A stretch of 8,043 bases of DNA from Paracoccaceae bacterium (GCA_026982515.1 JALSGY010000504.1:1-8043), one strand, 5' to 3'. Positions 1 to 5,877 are shown, counted from the first letter of the stretch. Numbers and translations are program-made. The notes: generated by a model not told the origin, from the sequence alone.

Positions 1-498
1 TCGAGCGAGCTGCACAGGCTGCAGAAGGCCTTCACCGAAGCCGGCGGGCACTGGTCGACCTTCGTGATCTGGGCCAAGGACCGGTTCACGCTGGGGCGCT
101 CGGACTACCAGCGCCAATACGAGCCGATCCTCTACGGCTGGCCCGAGGGCGCCAAGCGCCGCTGGTGCGGGGCGCGTGACCAGGGCGATGTGTGGCTGAT
201 CGACCGGCCAGCGAAGAACGAGTTGCACCCGACCATGAAGCCGGTGGCTCTGGTCGAGCGCGCCTTGCGCAACTCGAGCCGCGTGGGCGATCTGGTGTTC
301 GATCCCTTCGGCGGCAGCGGCACGACGCTGATCACGGCCGAGACGACCGGGCGCAAGGCGGCGCTGCTGGAGCTTGATCCGAAATACGTGGATGTAATTG
401 TCGAACGCTGGCAGCGGTTTACCGGGCGGCAGGCGGTGCTGGATGGTGACGGGCGGTCTTTCGACGAGGTCCGCGCAGAGAAGGCGGACGCCGCATGA
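1..498 (+). CDS. Phage DNA methyltransferase (N6-adenine/N4-cytosine type), C-terminal part
   Basis: The frame is open from the first base of the window (165 codons plus TGA), so the gene begins upstream. A GTG at 64 could start an ORF but falls inside a conserved region and is unlikely to be the true start. Visible motifs are HPTMKP (codons 76-81), then DPFGGSGTT (codons 101-109), the SAM-binding motif I of the N6_N4_Mtase family (PF01555). A conserved segment LLELDPKYVDVIVERW follows shortly after. With motif I near the C-terminus, the catalytic (D/N/S)PP(Y/W) motif should lie upstream and is not visible. That order fits the beta-type amino-methyltransferases. Such phage enzymes often carry an N-terminal ParB-like domain, which cannot be checked here. 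The likely role is modification of phage DNA to evade host restriction or to mark it for regulation. The stop overlaps the next gene's start (ATGA). Confidence 0.88.
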   Translation, partial: SSELHRLQKAFTEAGGHWSTFVIWAKDRFTLGRSDYQRQYEPILYGWPEGAKRRWCGARDQGDVWLIDRPAKNELHPTMKPVALVERALRNSSRVGDLVFDPFGGSGTTLITAETTGRKAALLELDPKYVDVIVERWQRFTGRQAVLDGDGRSFDEVRAEKADAA

Positions 499-734
499 AA
501 CAGAGCCGCGCCATGTCGTTGGCCGAGACCGCGACGAATGTCGTCGTCGGCTACGTTCTGGCCATCACCACACAGATCGTTGTGTTCCCGTGGTTCGGGA
601 TCAAGACGGGGCTCATGGAGCATCTGACCATCGGCCTCGCCTTCGTCGGCGTTTCGCTGGTTCGCGGCTATCTCTTGCGGCGACTGTTCGAGGCGCTCCG
701 TGTGCGTTCGATGGGGCATGATGCAAACCCCTGA
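495..734 (+). CDS. Small two-helix membrane protein, DUF7220-like
   Basis: This 79-residue protein starts at ATG 495, overlapping the methyltransferase stop in an ATGA, which suggests translational coupling. Two hydrophobic segments are visible, about residues 16-35 (VVVGYVLAITTQIVVFPWFG) and 42-58. Between them is a short turn, and a basic LRRLFEALRVR stretch follows the second. The pattern MSLAETATNVVVGYVLA plus LVRGYLLRRLFEALR resembles small proteins I recall as DUF7220 in alphaproteobacterial phages; this is recognition from memory, not a search. It probably sits in the inner membrane as a hairpin. Its function is unknown. It lacks the position or length of a clear holin, although a two-helix topology does not exclude one. 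Confidence 0.75.
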   Translation: MKQSRAMSLAETATNVVVGYVLAITTQIVVFPWFGIKTGLMEHLTIGLAFVGVSLVRGYLLRRLFEALRVRSMGHDANP

Positions 735-735
735 C

Positions 736-740
736 AAGGA
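736..740 (+). promoter_or_regulatory. Ribosome binding site for terS (decides GTG start)
   Basis: AAGGA lies 8 bases before GTG 749. It supports that start for the small terminase, because no in-frame ATG precedes the conserved helix-turn-helix. Confidence 0.6.
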
Positions 741-748
741 ACAATCGC

Positions 749-1321
749 GTGTCATCGCCCAGCCAGCCAATCGGGGTGATCGCGAAGCTTCTGGACCTCT
801 CGGAGCGCCGGGTACAGCAGCTGAGCCGCGAGGGCGTGATCCCGAAGGCCACGCGCGGGCAGTACGACCTGATCGGCTCGGTACGCGGCTATGTGCGTTA
901 CCTGCGCGACCAGGCCGCCAAGGCGCAGGCCGGCGCGCCGGACTATGCCGCCGAGCGGGCGCGGTTCATCCGGGCCCGCGCCGATCTTGCCGAGATGGAG
1001 GCGGAGGAAAAACGCGGTGCCGTGATCGCGGCCGAAGATGTGGAGGCCGCCTGGATTGCGGTTCTGGCGCTCCTGCGCACGCGGCTGCTGGCGCTGCCCG
1101 ACCGGCTGGCGCCGCAGCTGCATGGCGCGGCAACCCCGGCGGCGGTGCGGGACGTGTTGCGCAGCGCCGTGCGCGAGGCGCTGGAGGAACTAGCGGCAAC
1201 GGATGTGCGCCGTGAGCGAGAAAGCGACGATCCTGACCCTGCAAGGGACGGCGGTGCTGCAAAGGACAGTGCGCCGGGCACTGAAGGCGCTGACCCCGCC
1301 GCCGGAGATAACGATCAGTGA
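749..1321 (+). CDS. terS: Phage terminase small subunit (Nu1-like DNA-binding protein)
   Basis: The small terminase recognises the packaging site and recruits the large subunit. The 190-residue protein opens with a winged helix-turn-helix (about residues 6-50: GVIAKLLDLSERRVQQLSRE, then GVIPKATRGQYDLIGSVRGY), the typical Nu1 arrangement in which the helix-turn-helix is followed by a YDL wing. A long charged helix follows (about 51-92, with AERARFIRARADLAEMEAEE), suitable for oligomerisation, then a helical region to about 147. The last 40 residues are acidic and disorder-prone (Asp, Pro, Gly, Ala). They probably contact the large terminase. Length matches lambda Nu1 (181 residues). The GTG start has a good ribosome binding site. 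The 3' end is shared with the start of terL in another frame for up to 119 bases. Confidence 0.88.
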   Translation: MSSPSQPIGVIAKLLDLSERRVQQLSREGVIPKATRGQYDLIGSVRGYVRYLRDQAAKAQAGAPDYAAERARFIRARADLAEMEAEEKRGAVIAAEDVEAAWIAVLALLRTRLLALPDRLAPQLHGAATPAAVRDVLRSAVREALEELAATDVRRERESDDPDPARDGGAAKDSAPGTEGADPAAGDNDQ

Positions 1322-3170
1322 CTGGGCCGATGCGAACCGGCGGCTGAGCTCGGAAGCAAGCGCCGAGCCGGGCCGTTGGCGGACCTCCCGCGCGGAATAC
1401 CAGCGCGGCATGATGAATGCGATCTCGGATCCGACCGTCGAAACCGTCGTGATCATGTCCAGCAGTCAAATCGGCAAAAGTGAGTGCCTTGGGAACATGG
1501 TCGGCTACCACATCGACCAGGACCCGGCGCCGATCATGGTGGTGATGCCGACCGAGCGCGATGCCGAGACCTGGTCGAAGGACCGCTTCTCGCCGATGGC
1601 GCGCGACACGCCGTGTCTCAGGGACAAGATCGCCGACCCCAAATCGCGCGACGGCAACAACAAGATCCTGCACAAGCGCTTTCCGGGCGGGCATCTGACC
1701 ATTGTCGGGGCCAATGCGCCCTCGGGGCTGGCCAGCCGGCCGATCCGGTTGCTGCTGTGCGACGAGGTCGACCGCTACCCGTTCAGCGCCGGGGCCGAGG
1801 GCGATCCGGTGAACCTCGCGAAGAAGCGCACGGTCACCTTCTGGAACCGCAAGATCGTGCTGGTCTCAACGCCGACCAACAAGGGCGCGAGCCGGATCGA
1901 GACGGCATACGAGGAGAGCGACCAGCGGCAATACTGGGTGCCGTGCCCGGACTGTGGCGAGGCCCAGGTTCTGGTCTGGGGGCAGGTCAAATGGGAGAAG
2001 ACCGAGCAGGGTGAGCATCGGCCGGAGACGGCGCGGTATGAATGCATACATTGCGCAGCGAAGTGGTCTGACGAAGAACGATGGGCGGCCGTCGGAAAGG
2101 GCGAATGGCGGGCGCGGCGGCCCTTTGCCGGCATCGCCGGGTTCCACCTCAATGAAATCTATTCCCCCTGGGTGCGGCTGGAGGCGATGGTGAAGGCGTT
2201 CCTCTCGGCCCGGGCCGGTGGCGACGAGGCGATGAAGACCTTCGTGAATACCTCACTCGGCGAGACCTGGGTGGAGACCGGCGACGCGCCAGACTGGCAG
2301 CGGCTGGCGGGGCTCAAGGAAGACTGGCCGGCGGGCACGGTGCCTGAACGTGGTCTGTTCCTTACCGCCGGGGCGGATGTGCAGAAGGACCGGATCGAGG
2401 TCGATGTCTGGGCCTGGGGGCGCGGCCTGGAAAGCTGGCTGGTGGATCACGTGGTGATCGAGGGCGGGCCGGGTGATCCCGAGTGCTGGCGGGGGCTCAC
2501 CGATCTTCTGGGCCGGACCTGGCGCCACGAAAGTGGTGCGCATCTGACCATCGCGCGGCTGGCGATCGACACCGGCTTCGAGACCTCGGCCGTCTATGGC
2601 TGGGCGCGGGCCGTGGGATTTGCACAGGTGGCGCCGGTGAAGGGTGTCGAAGGGTTCAACCGGGCGGCTCCTGTGACAGGGCCCACTTACGTGGATGCGA
2701 CCATCGCCGGCAAGCGCCTGCGCCGGGGCGCACGGCTCTGGACGGTGGCGGTCTCGACCTTCAAGGCCGAGACCTACCGCTTTCTCAGGCAGGAGCGGCC
2801 CACGGCGGAAGAGATCGCGGCCGGCGCCACATACCCGCCCGGCACCATCCACCTGCCGGGCTGGGCTGACAGTGAGTGGCTGAAACAGCTGGTGGCCGAG
2901 CAACTGGTGACGGTGAAGAACAAGCGCGGCTTTGCGAAGCTCGAATGGCAGAAGCTGCGGGAGCGCAACGAAGCGCTCGATTGCCGGGTCTATGCCCGCG
3001 CTGCCGCCTGGATTGCCGGGGCGGATCGGTGGGGCGAAGCACAATGGGCGGAACTGGAGCGCCAAGTGGCGGTCGGGGCTGCAGAAACCGTGACCGGCGC
3101 GGTGACGCAACGGACGGCGCGCCCGGCGCCGCGACGGCGACGGACCGTGCGTTCGAATTACATGGGGTGA
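1203..3170 (+). CDS. terL: Phage terminase large subunit (GpA-like packaging ATPase/nuclease)
   Basis: This is the motor that cuts concatemeric DNA and pumps it into the prohead. The 655-residue product matches lambda gpA (641) in length. Visible landmarks are a family signature SDWADANRRLSSEASAEPGR (39-58), a Walker A-like SSSQIGKS (86-93), and a Walker B LLLCDEVD (183-190). A coupling segment LVSTPTNKGAS (220-230) follows. Two CxxC pairs at 248-251 and 281-284 probably bind zinc. The C-terminal nuclease has candidate acidic residues D392 (AGADVQKD), D456 (AIDTG) and D593 (ALDCRVYA). The C-terminus is basic (RRRR, 644-647), perhaps a portal contact. The start is uncertain. ATG 1203 has GGAGGA 14 bases upstream, which is far. 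GTG 1254 has AAGGGA 5 bases upstream and would give 638 residues while keeping all motifs. The TGA stop abuts the stop of the reverse-strand gene. Confidence 0.95.
   Translation: MCAVSEKATILTLQGTAVLQRTVRRALKALTPPPEITISDWADANRRLSSEASAEPGRWRTSRAEYQRGMMNAISDPTVETVVIMSSSQIGKSECLGNMVGYHIDQDPAPIMVVMPTERDAETWSKDRFSPMARDTPCLRDKIADPKSRDGNNKILHKRFPGGHLTIVGANAPSGLASRPIRLLLCDEVDRYPFSAGAEGDPVNLAKKRTVTFWNRKIVLVSTPTNKGASRIETAYEESDQRQYWVPCPDCGEAQVLVWGQVKWEKTEQGEHRPETARYECIHCAAKWSDEERWAAVGKGEWRARRPFAGIAGFHLNEIYSPWVRLEAMVKAFLSARAGGDEAMKTFVNTSLGETWVETGDAPDWQRLAGLKEDWPAGTVPERGLFLTAGADVQKDRIEVDVWAWGRGLESWLVDHVVIEGGPGDPECWRGLTDLLGRTWRHESGAHLTIARLAIDTGFETSAVYGWARAVGFAQVAPVKGVEGFNRAAPVTGPTYVDATIAGKRLRRGARLWTVAVSTFKAETYRFLRQERPTAEEIAAGATYPPGTIHLPGWADSEWLKQLVAEQLVTVKNKRGFAKLEWQKLRERNEALDCRVYARAAAWIAGADRWGEAQWAELERQVAVGAAETVTGAVTQRTARPAPRRRRTVRSNYMG
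1243..1248 (+). promoter_or_regulatory. Candidate ribosome binding site for an alternative terL start
   Basis: AAGGGA lies 5 bases before the in-frame GTG 1254, better placed than the GGAGGA (1183-1188) 14 bases before ATG 1203. If used, terL would begin 17 codons later and still overlap terS by 68 bases. Confidence 0.35.
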
Positions 3171-3173
3171 TCA
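3168..3173. other. Abutting convergent stop codons in a TGATCA palindrome
   Basis: The terL TGA (3168-3170) directly touches the TCA (3171-3173) that is the reverse-strand stop of the pRiA4b ORF-3 gene. No intergenic base separates the two genes. I see no stem-loop with a T-run here that could terminate either transcript. The point also marks one edge of the reverse-strand cassette. Confidence 0.85.
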
Positions 3174-3785
3174 ATGGCTCCAGGGCCTGTTGCCTTTCCG
3201 GTGGCTTTGGAGTGGACCGCGTCGCCGGACCGCGAAACTTTCGATGACGCTGCGAACATGACGTTCATTGATATCTTCGGGATCATAGGGCCCGCCATAC
3301 CAGGCCAGCATCTGCTCATGCTCTTCATGCGTCGGATCGGTGATCGCTTCGAGAAACTCCGCAAAACCCATGGTGCCGCCGACATCTTCGGGCGGACAGC
3401 GTCGAGCACCGTCGATGAAGCAGGGATAGTCGGTGTCGACCTCGCCATCACGGATGTCCTCGACGATCACGTCGTGGCGCCAGTCATCCCCGAAATCGTA
3501 AATGTAGAGGAACCGATCAAACCCTCGATCGAGCAGGGTTTGCAAACGAATCGACTTGGCCTTGTAAACCCTGCGCTCTTCGAAACCGACGTCAGGAAAC
3601 GGCTGGCCGTAAACCTTGTCACCAACGTTGAACTCGAACAAATGCGTGCCGGCCCATCCCATTGTGACCTGAATGATGTCGTGAAGATTCATCAGGGTCG
3701 ATGAGCACGGAACATCAACCCTGCGCCAGATCCTGGGCTCTATGCCCTGCAACTCAATCCGGATGCGCGCGATCGGTTCAATCAT
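3171..3785 (-). CDS. Plasmid pRiA4b ORF-3 family protein (IS1096 passenger TnpR-like)
   Basis: The 204-residue product carries the hallmarks of PF07929. These are IWRRVDVP (19-26), LHDIIQVTMGWAGTHLFEF (34-52), YIYDFGDDWRHDV (94-106), PCFIDGARRCPPEDVGG (121-137) and a FAEFLEAI segment (141-148). A DPEDIN stretch (168-173) precedes a variable basic tail (about 187-204). The family occurs on plasmids, in transposon-associated loci and in phages. I know of no firmly established biochemical role. The start ATG at 3785 has AAAGGA 6 bases upstream. It lies 31 bases after the HTH gene on the same strand, so the two are probably co-transcribed. Three 60-base blocks counted inside it are 50-52% GC, against about 67% in a terL block and 75-78% in the HTH gene, suggesting separate acquisition. 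It interrupts the phage head operon and is convergent with terL. Confidence 0.88.
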   Translation of the reverse strand: MIEPIARIRIELQGIEPRIWRRVDVPCSSTLMNLHDIIQVTMGWAGTHLFEFNVGDKVYGQPFPDVGFEERRVYKAKSIRLQTLLDRGFDRFLYIYDFGDDWRHDVIVEDIRDGEVDTDYPCFIDGARRCPPEDVGGTMGFAEFLEAITDPTHEEHEQMLAWYGGPYDPEDINERHVRSVIESFAVRRRGPLQSHRKGNRPWSH

Positions 3786-3807
3786 GGTGGATCCTTTCGG
3801 GAATAGC

Positions 3808-3826
3808 GCAGGGAAGTCAGCCCTGC
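3808..3826 (-). other. Stem-loop around the HTH gene's stop codon
   Basis: GCAGGG (3808-3813) and CCCTGC (3821-3826) can form a perfect 6-bp stem with a 7-base loop. On the reverse-strand mRNA the HTH stop codon (3819-3817) lies in that loop. A perfect 10-bp palindrome CCCTGCAGGG (3821-3830) overlaps the same spot. No T-run follows, so this does not look like an intrinsic terminator. It could adjust expression of the downstream gene or be chance in GC-rich DNA. Confidence 0.35.
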
Positions 3827-4107
3827 AGGGTCTTCTGCACGATCCCGGGGTCCTTGGCGATCAGGGCCAGCAGGACGCGTGCCGGACCTTCGGGGCGGCG
3901 ACGGCGCTGTTCCCAGTTGAGCAGCGTGGCCTTCGCAACCCCGATGCTGCGAGCAAACGCCGCCTGCGACAGGCCGGTGCGCGCGCGGATGGCGCGCACG
4001 TCCGGCTCGGGCACCTCGATCTCGTGAATGGTGGCGGGGTCTTCGCCACGTGCGTGAGCAATGGCTTCCTTCAGCCCCCGTTCGATGCTCCTGAACGCGT
4101 CGCTCAT
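3817..4107 (-). CDS. HTH transcriptional regulator, NadS/HigA-type antitoxin-like
   Basis: The 96-residue protein has an amphipathic N-terminal part (SIERGLKEAIAHARGE, 7-22), then a linker (IHEIEVPEPDVRAIR). An XRE-type helix-turn-helix follows at about 41-67 (RARTGLSQAAFARSIGVAKA, then TLLNWEQ), and RRRRPEGPARVLLALI comes next. The order of GLSQxxFAR, a second helix, the NWEQxRRxPxGPA motif and ALLxLI is typical of NadS/HigA-like antitoxins, which bind their own promoter. Such genes normally follow a RelE/HigB-type toxin gene. Here the upstream space is only 78 bases and holds no toxin, so the antitoxin is orphaned or has the downstream pRiA4b ORF-3 protein as partner. It could instead be a plain regulator of the cassette or of the phage. 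ATG 4107 has only a weak G-rich Shine-Dalgarno-like stretch. GC is about 75-78% in counted blocks. Confidence 0.85.
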   Translation of the reverse strand: MSDAFRSIERGLKEAIAHARGEDPATIHEIEVPEPDVRAIRARTGLSQAAFARSIGVAKATLLNWEQRRRRPEGPARVLLALIAKDPGIVQKTLQG

Positions 4108-4185
4108 GACCCGTGCCCCCTGTGACAGACAGCTACGGTCTGGAGAATGTCCCGGACTGTGTCAATGGCGTAGAGGAAAGGCCAC
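4108..4185. promoter_or_regulatory. Divergent control region between HTH gene and gpW
   Basis: These 78 bases separate the reverse-strand cassette from the forward head genes. On the reverse strand a perfect TTGACA (4165-4160) could be a -35 box, but the -10 position holds a poor match (CAGACC). On the forward strand GTGACA (4122-4127) and GAGAAT (4143-4148) are spaced 15 bases apart, a weak promoter-like pair. An inverted repeat (4126-4142) lies between and within these elements, where a bound regulator could block either promoter. A strong GAGGAAA ribosome binding site for gpW is at 4173-4179. The promoter calls are inference from matches to the sigma70 consensus only. Confidence 0.4.
4126..4142. 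promoter_or_regulatory. Candidate operator, inverted repeat CAGAC-N7-GTCTG
   Basis: A 17-base imperfect palindrome has 5-bp arms (CAGAC 4126-4130, GTCTG 4138-4142), and 12 of its 16 non-central positions are symmetric. It is 18-35 bases upstream of the HTH start, where antitoxins of this type usually bind for autorepression. A second short near-palindrome, CTGTGACAG (4120-4128), overlaps its left arm. Confidence 0.35.
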
Positions 4186-4401
4186 ATGCCAACACTGACG
4201 GATTTGCAATCCCGCCGCGAGGCGTTGCTGGCCTCGCGGTCCTCGGGCGTGGCGCGTGTCACTTACGACGGCAAGACCGTGGAGTACCGCAGCCTGGCCG
4301 AGATCGACCGGGCGATCGAGGCGCTGGAACGCGAGATCGCCGCTGCCGAGGGGCGGCGGGTGATCCGGCATCTGCGGGTCACCACGGACAAGGGGCTGTG
4401 A
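4186..4401 (+). CDS. Phage head-tail joining protein, gpW-like
   Basis: This 71-residue protein is close to lambda gpW (68 residues). It has an N-terminal helix (TDLQSRREALLASRSSG, 5-21), a short beta hairpin (VARVTYDGKTVEYRS, 22-36) and a C-terminal helix (LAEIDRAIEALEREIAAAEG, 37-56), the alpha-beta-beta-alpha pattern of the family (PF02831). A basic tail follows (RRVIRHLRVTTDKGL). In lambda, gpW binds below the portal after packaging, retains the DNA and allows gpFII and the tail to join. ATG 4186 has GAGGAAA at an ideal 6-base spacing. Its stop lies 3 bases before the portal start. In lambda W directly follows A; here a reverse-strand pair sits between them. Confidence 0.9.
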   Translation: MPTLTDLQSRREALLASRSSGVARVTYDGKTVEYRSLAEIDRAIEALEREIAAAEGRRVIRHLRVTTDKGL

Positions 4402-4404
4402 GGC

Positions 4405-5874
4405 ATGGGCCTGTTCGATGCCCTGCGTCGCCGTTCGACCGGCGGGGCCAGGGGAGTGCGTGCACGTCTCGAAGGCGCCATGGCAAGGCGTCGCTTACGC
4501 GGCTGGCAGCCGCCCTTGGAGAACATCAACGCGCTGGTGGCCTCGGGCGGTCCGCGCCTGCTCGCGCGTTCGCGGGAACTGGTGGTGACCAACGGCTATG
4601 CCGCGAACGCCTGCGAGGCCTGGGCCGCGAACCTCGTCGGCGACGGGATCAAGCCCTCGTCGCTGCTGGAGGACGGCGAGTTGCGGGACCGGCTGCAACG
4701 CCTGTGGCTGGCCTGGACCGACGAGGCGGACGCCGACGGGCTGACGGACTTCTACGGGCTGCAGGCGATGGTGGCCCGCGAGATGTTCGTGGCCGGCGAA
4801 TGCTTCGTCAGGCTGCGCCCCCGTCGGCCAGAGGACGGCCTGCGCGTGCCTCTGCAATGCCAGCTGCTGCAATCGGAGATGCTGCCGTTTGACAAGACCG
4901 AGACGGCCCCGAACGGCAACGTGATCCGCTGCGGCATCGAGTTCGACCGGATCGGGCGGCGTGTGGCCTACCACTTCCGCAGGCGCCATCCCGGCGACAG
5001 CACCGACAGGGGCGACGTCCTGCCTGAAACAACCCGCGTCCCGGCCACCGACGTTCTTCACATCTACCGCCCGCTGGACGCGGGCCAGATCAGGGGCCTG
5101 CCGCATGTGGCGCCGGCCATGGTGCGGCTGTTCCTGCTCGACCAGTACGACGATGCCGAACTGGACCGCAAGAAGACCGCGGCGATGTTCGCAGGCTTCA
5201 TTACCAAGGCCGCCCCCGAGGAACAGCTGATGGGCGCGGTCGAGGACGGGGAGGACGGCACCGGCATTGCCAGCCTCGAGCCCGGTACCCTGCAGGTGCT
5301 GCTGCCTGGCGAGGACGTGACCTTCTCGAACCCCGCCGATGTGGGCGGCGGCTACGAGGCCTTCCAGTACCGGACCCTGCTGGCGATCGCCGCCTCGTTG
5401 GGTCTGCCCTATCACCTGGTGACCGGCGACGTGCGACAGGCGAACTACTCGAGCCTGCGCGCCGAACTCGTGGAGTTCCGAAGGCGCATCAGCCAGCTGC
5501 AGCATGGAGTTATTGCTCATCAGCTCTGCCGGCCCATCTGGGAGCGCTGGCTGGAAACGGCGGTGCTGGCGGGAGCATTGGACCTGCCGGACATGGGCGC
5601 AGCCCGGGCCGTGCACTGGATCCCGCCGCGCTGGGACTGGGTCGATCCCTTGAAGGACATCCAGGCGCAGCTGCTGGCCATCGAGGCGGGGCTGATGTCG
5701 CGGCGCAAGGCGGTGGAGGCCACCGGTTACGACATCGAGGAGATCGACCGCGAGAATGCCGCCGATGCGGCGCGCGCGGCCGAACTGGGGCTGCGCTACG
5801 GCAAAGGCCCAAGCGAGAGGCAGGGTGCACGGGCGACGCCCCCGAAAGAAACCAACCCCAACCAGGGAAACTGA
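4405..5874 (+). CDS. Phage portal protein (lambda gpB-like, PF05136)
   Basis: The portal is a dodecameric ring at one capsid vertex through which DNA enters and leaves, and to which the terminase docks. The 489-residue product is slightly shorter than lambda gpB (533). Family hallmarks are a basic N-terminus, LARSRELVVTNGYAANACEA (52-71) followed by NLVGDGIKPS, and LHIYRPLDAGQIRGLPH (218-234). After these come DQYDDAELDRKKTAAMFAGF and a region starting at NPADVGGGYEAF (309) that leads into LGLPYHLVTGDVRQANYSS and then LRAELVEFRRR. The C-terminal part after about 455 is charged and probably disordered. In lambda gpB the N-terminal residues are removed by the prohead protease; whether that occurs here is unknown. 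It starts 3 bases after gpW and its stop is 3 bases before the protease gene, indicating tight coupling. Confidence 0.95.
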   Translation: MGLFDALRRRSTGGARGVRARLEGAMARRRLRGWQPPLENINALVASGGPRLLARSRELVVTNGYAANACEAWAANLVGDGIKPSSLLEDGELRDRLQRLWLAWTDEADADGLTDFYGLQAMVAREMFVAGECFVRLRPRRPEDGLRVPLQCQLLQSEMLPFDKTETAPNGNVIRCGIEFDRIGRRVAYHFRRRHPGDSTDRGDVLPETTRVPATDVLHIYRPLDAGQIRGLPHVAPAMVRLFLLDQYDDAELDRKKTAAMFAGFITKAAPEEQLMGAVEDGEDGTGIASLEPGTLQVLLPGEDVTFSNPADVGGGYEAFQYRTLLAIAASLGLPYHLVTGDVRQANYSSLRAELVEFRRRISQLQHGVIAHQLCRPIWERWLETAVLAGALDLPDMGAARAVHWIPPRWDWVDPLKDIQAQLLAIEAGLMSRRKAVEATGYDIEEIDRENAADAARAAELGLRYGKGPSERQGARATPPKETNPNQGN

Positions 5875-5877
5875 TCC

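Noticed and set aside
495..760. Lambda-type cos site ahead of terS
   Set aside because: The stretch is almost fully coding, and I could not recognise cosN symmetry or repeated binding sites. The packaging site may be elsewhere.
132..770. 212-codon reverse-strand frame opposite the methyltransferase and membrane gene
   Set aside because: The forward methyltransferase has unmistakable motifs, and the reverse frame is a shadow.
3160..3240. Bidirectional rho-independent terminator between terL and the reverse gene
   Set aside because: There are no intergenic bases, and no stem followed by a T-run on either strand.
3174..3704. 176-codon forward open frame opposite the pRiA4b ORF-3 gene
   Set aside because: It would keep gene direction constant, but the reverse frame has several strongly conserved PF07929 motifs and a good ribosome binding site, so the forward one is a shadow.
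3701..4125. Forward open frames (108 and 127 codons) opposite the HTH gene
   Set aside because: They lie over a clear HTH protein on the reverse strand and show no recognisable domain or ribosome binding site.
4108..4185. Remnant of a RelE/HigB toxin upstream of the antitoxin-like gene
   Set aside because: The region is only 78 bases and carries promoter-like and operator-like sequence; I see no toxin-like coding remnant on either strand.
4113..4892. 259-codon forward frame overlapping gpW and portal
   Set aside because: It overlaps two recognised genes in a different frame, and its product is an Arg/Gly/Ala-rich frame-shifted reading.
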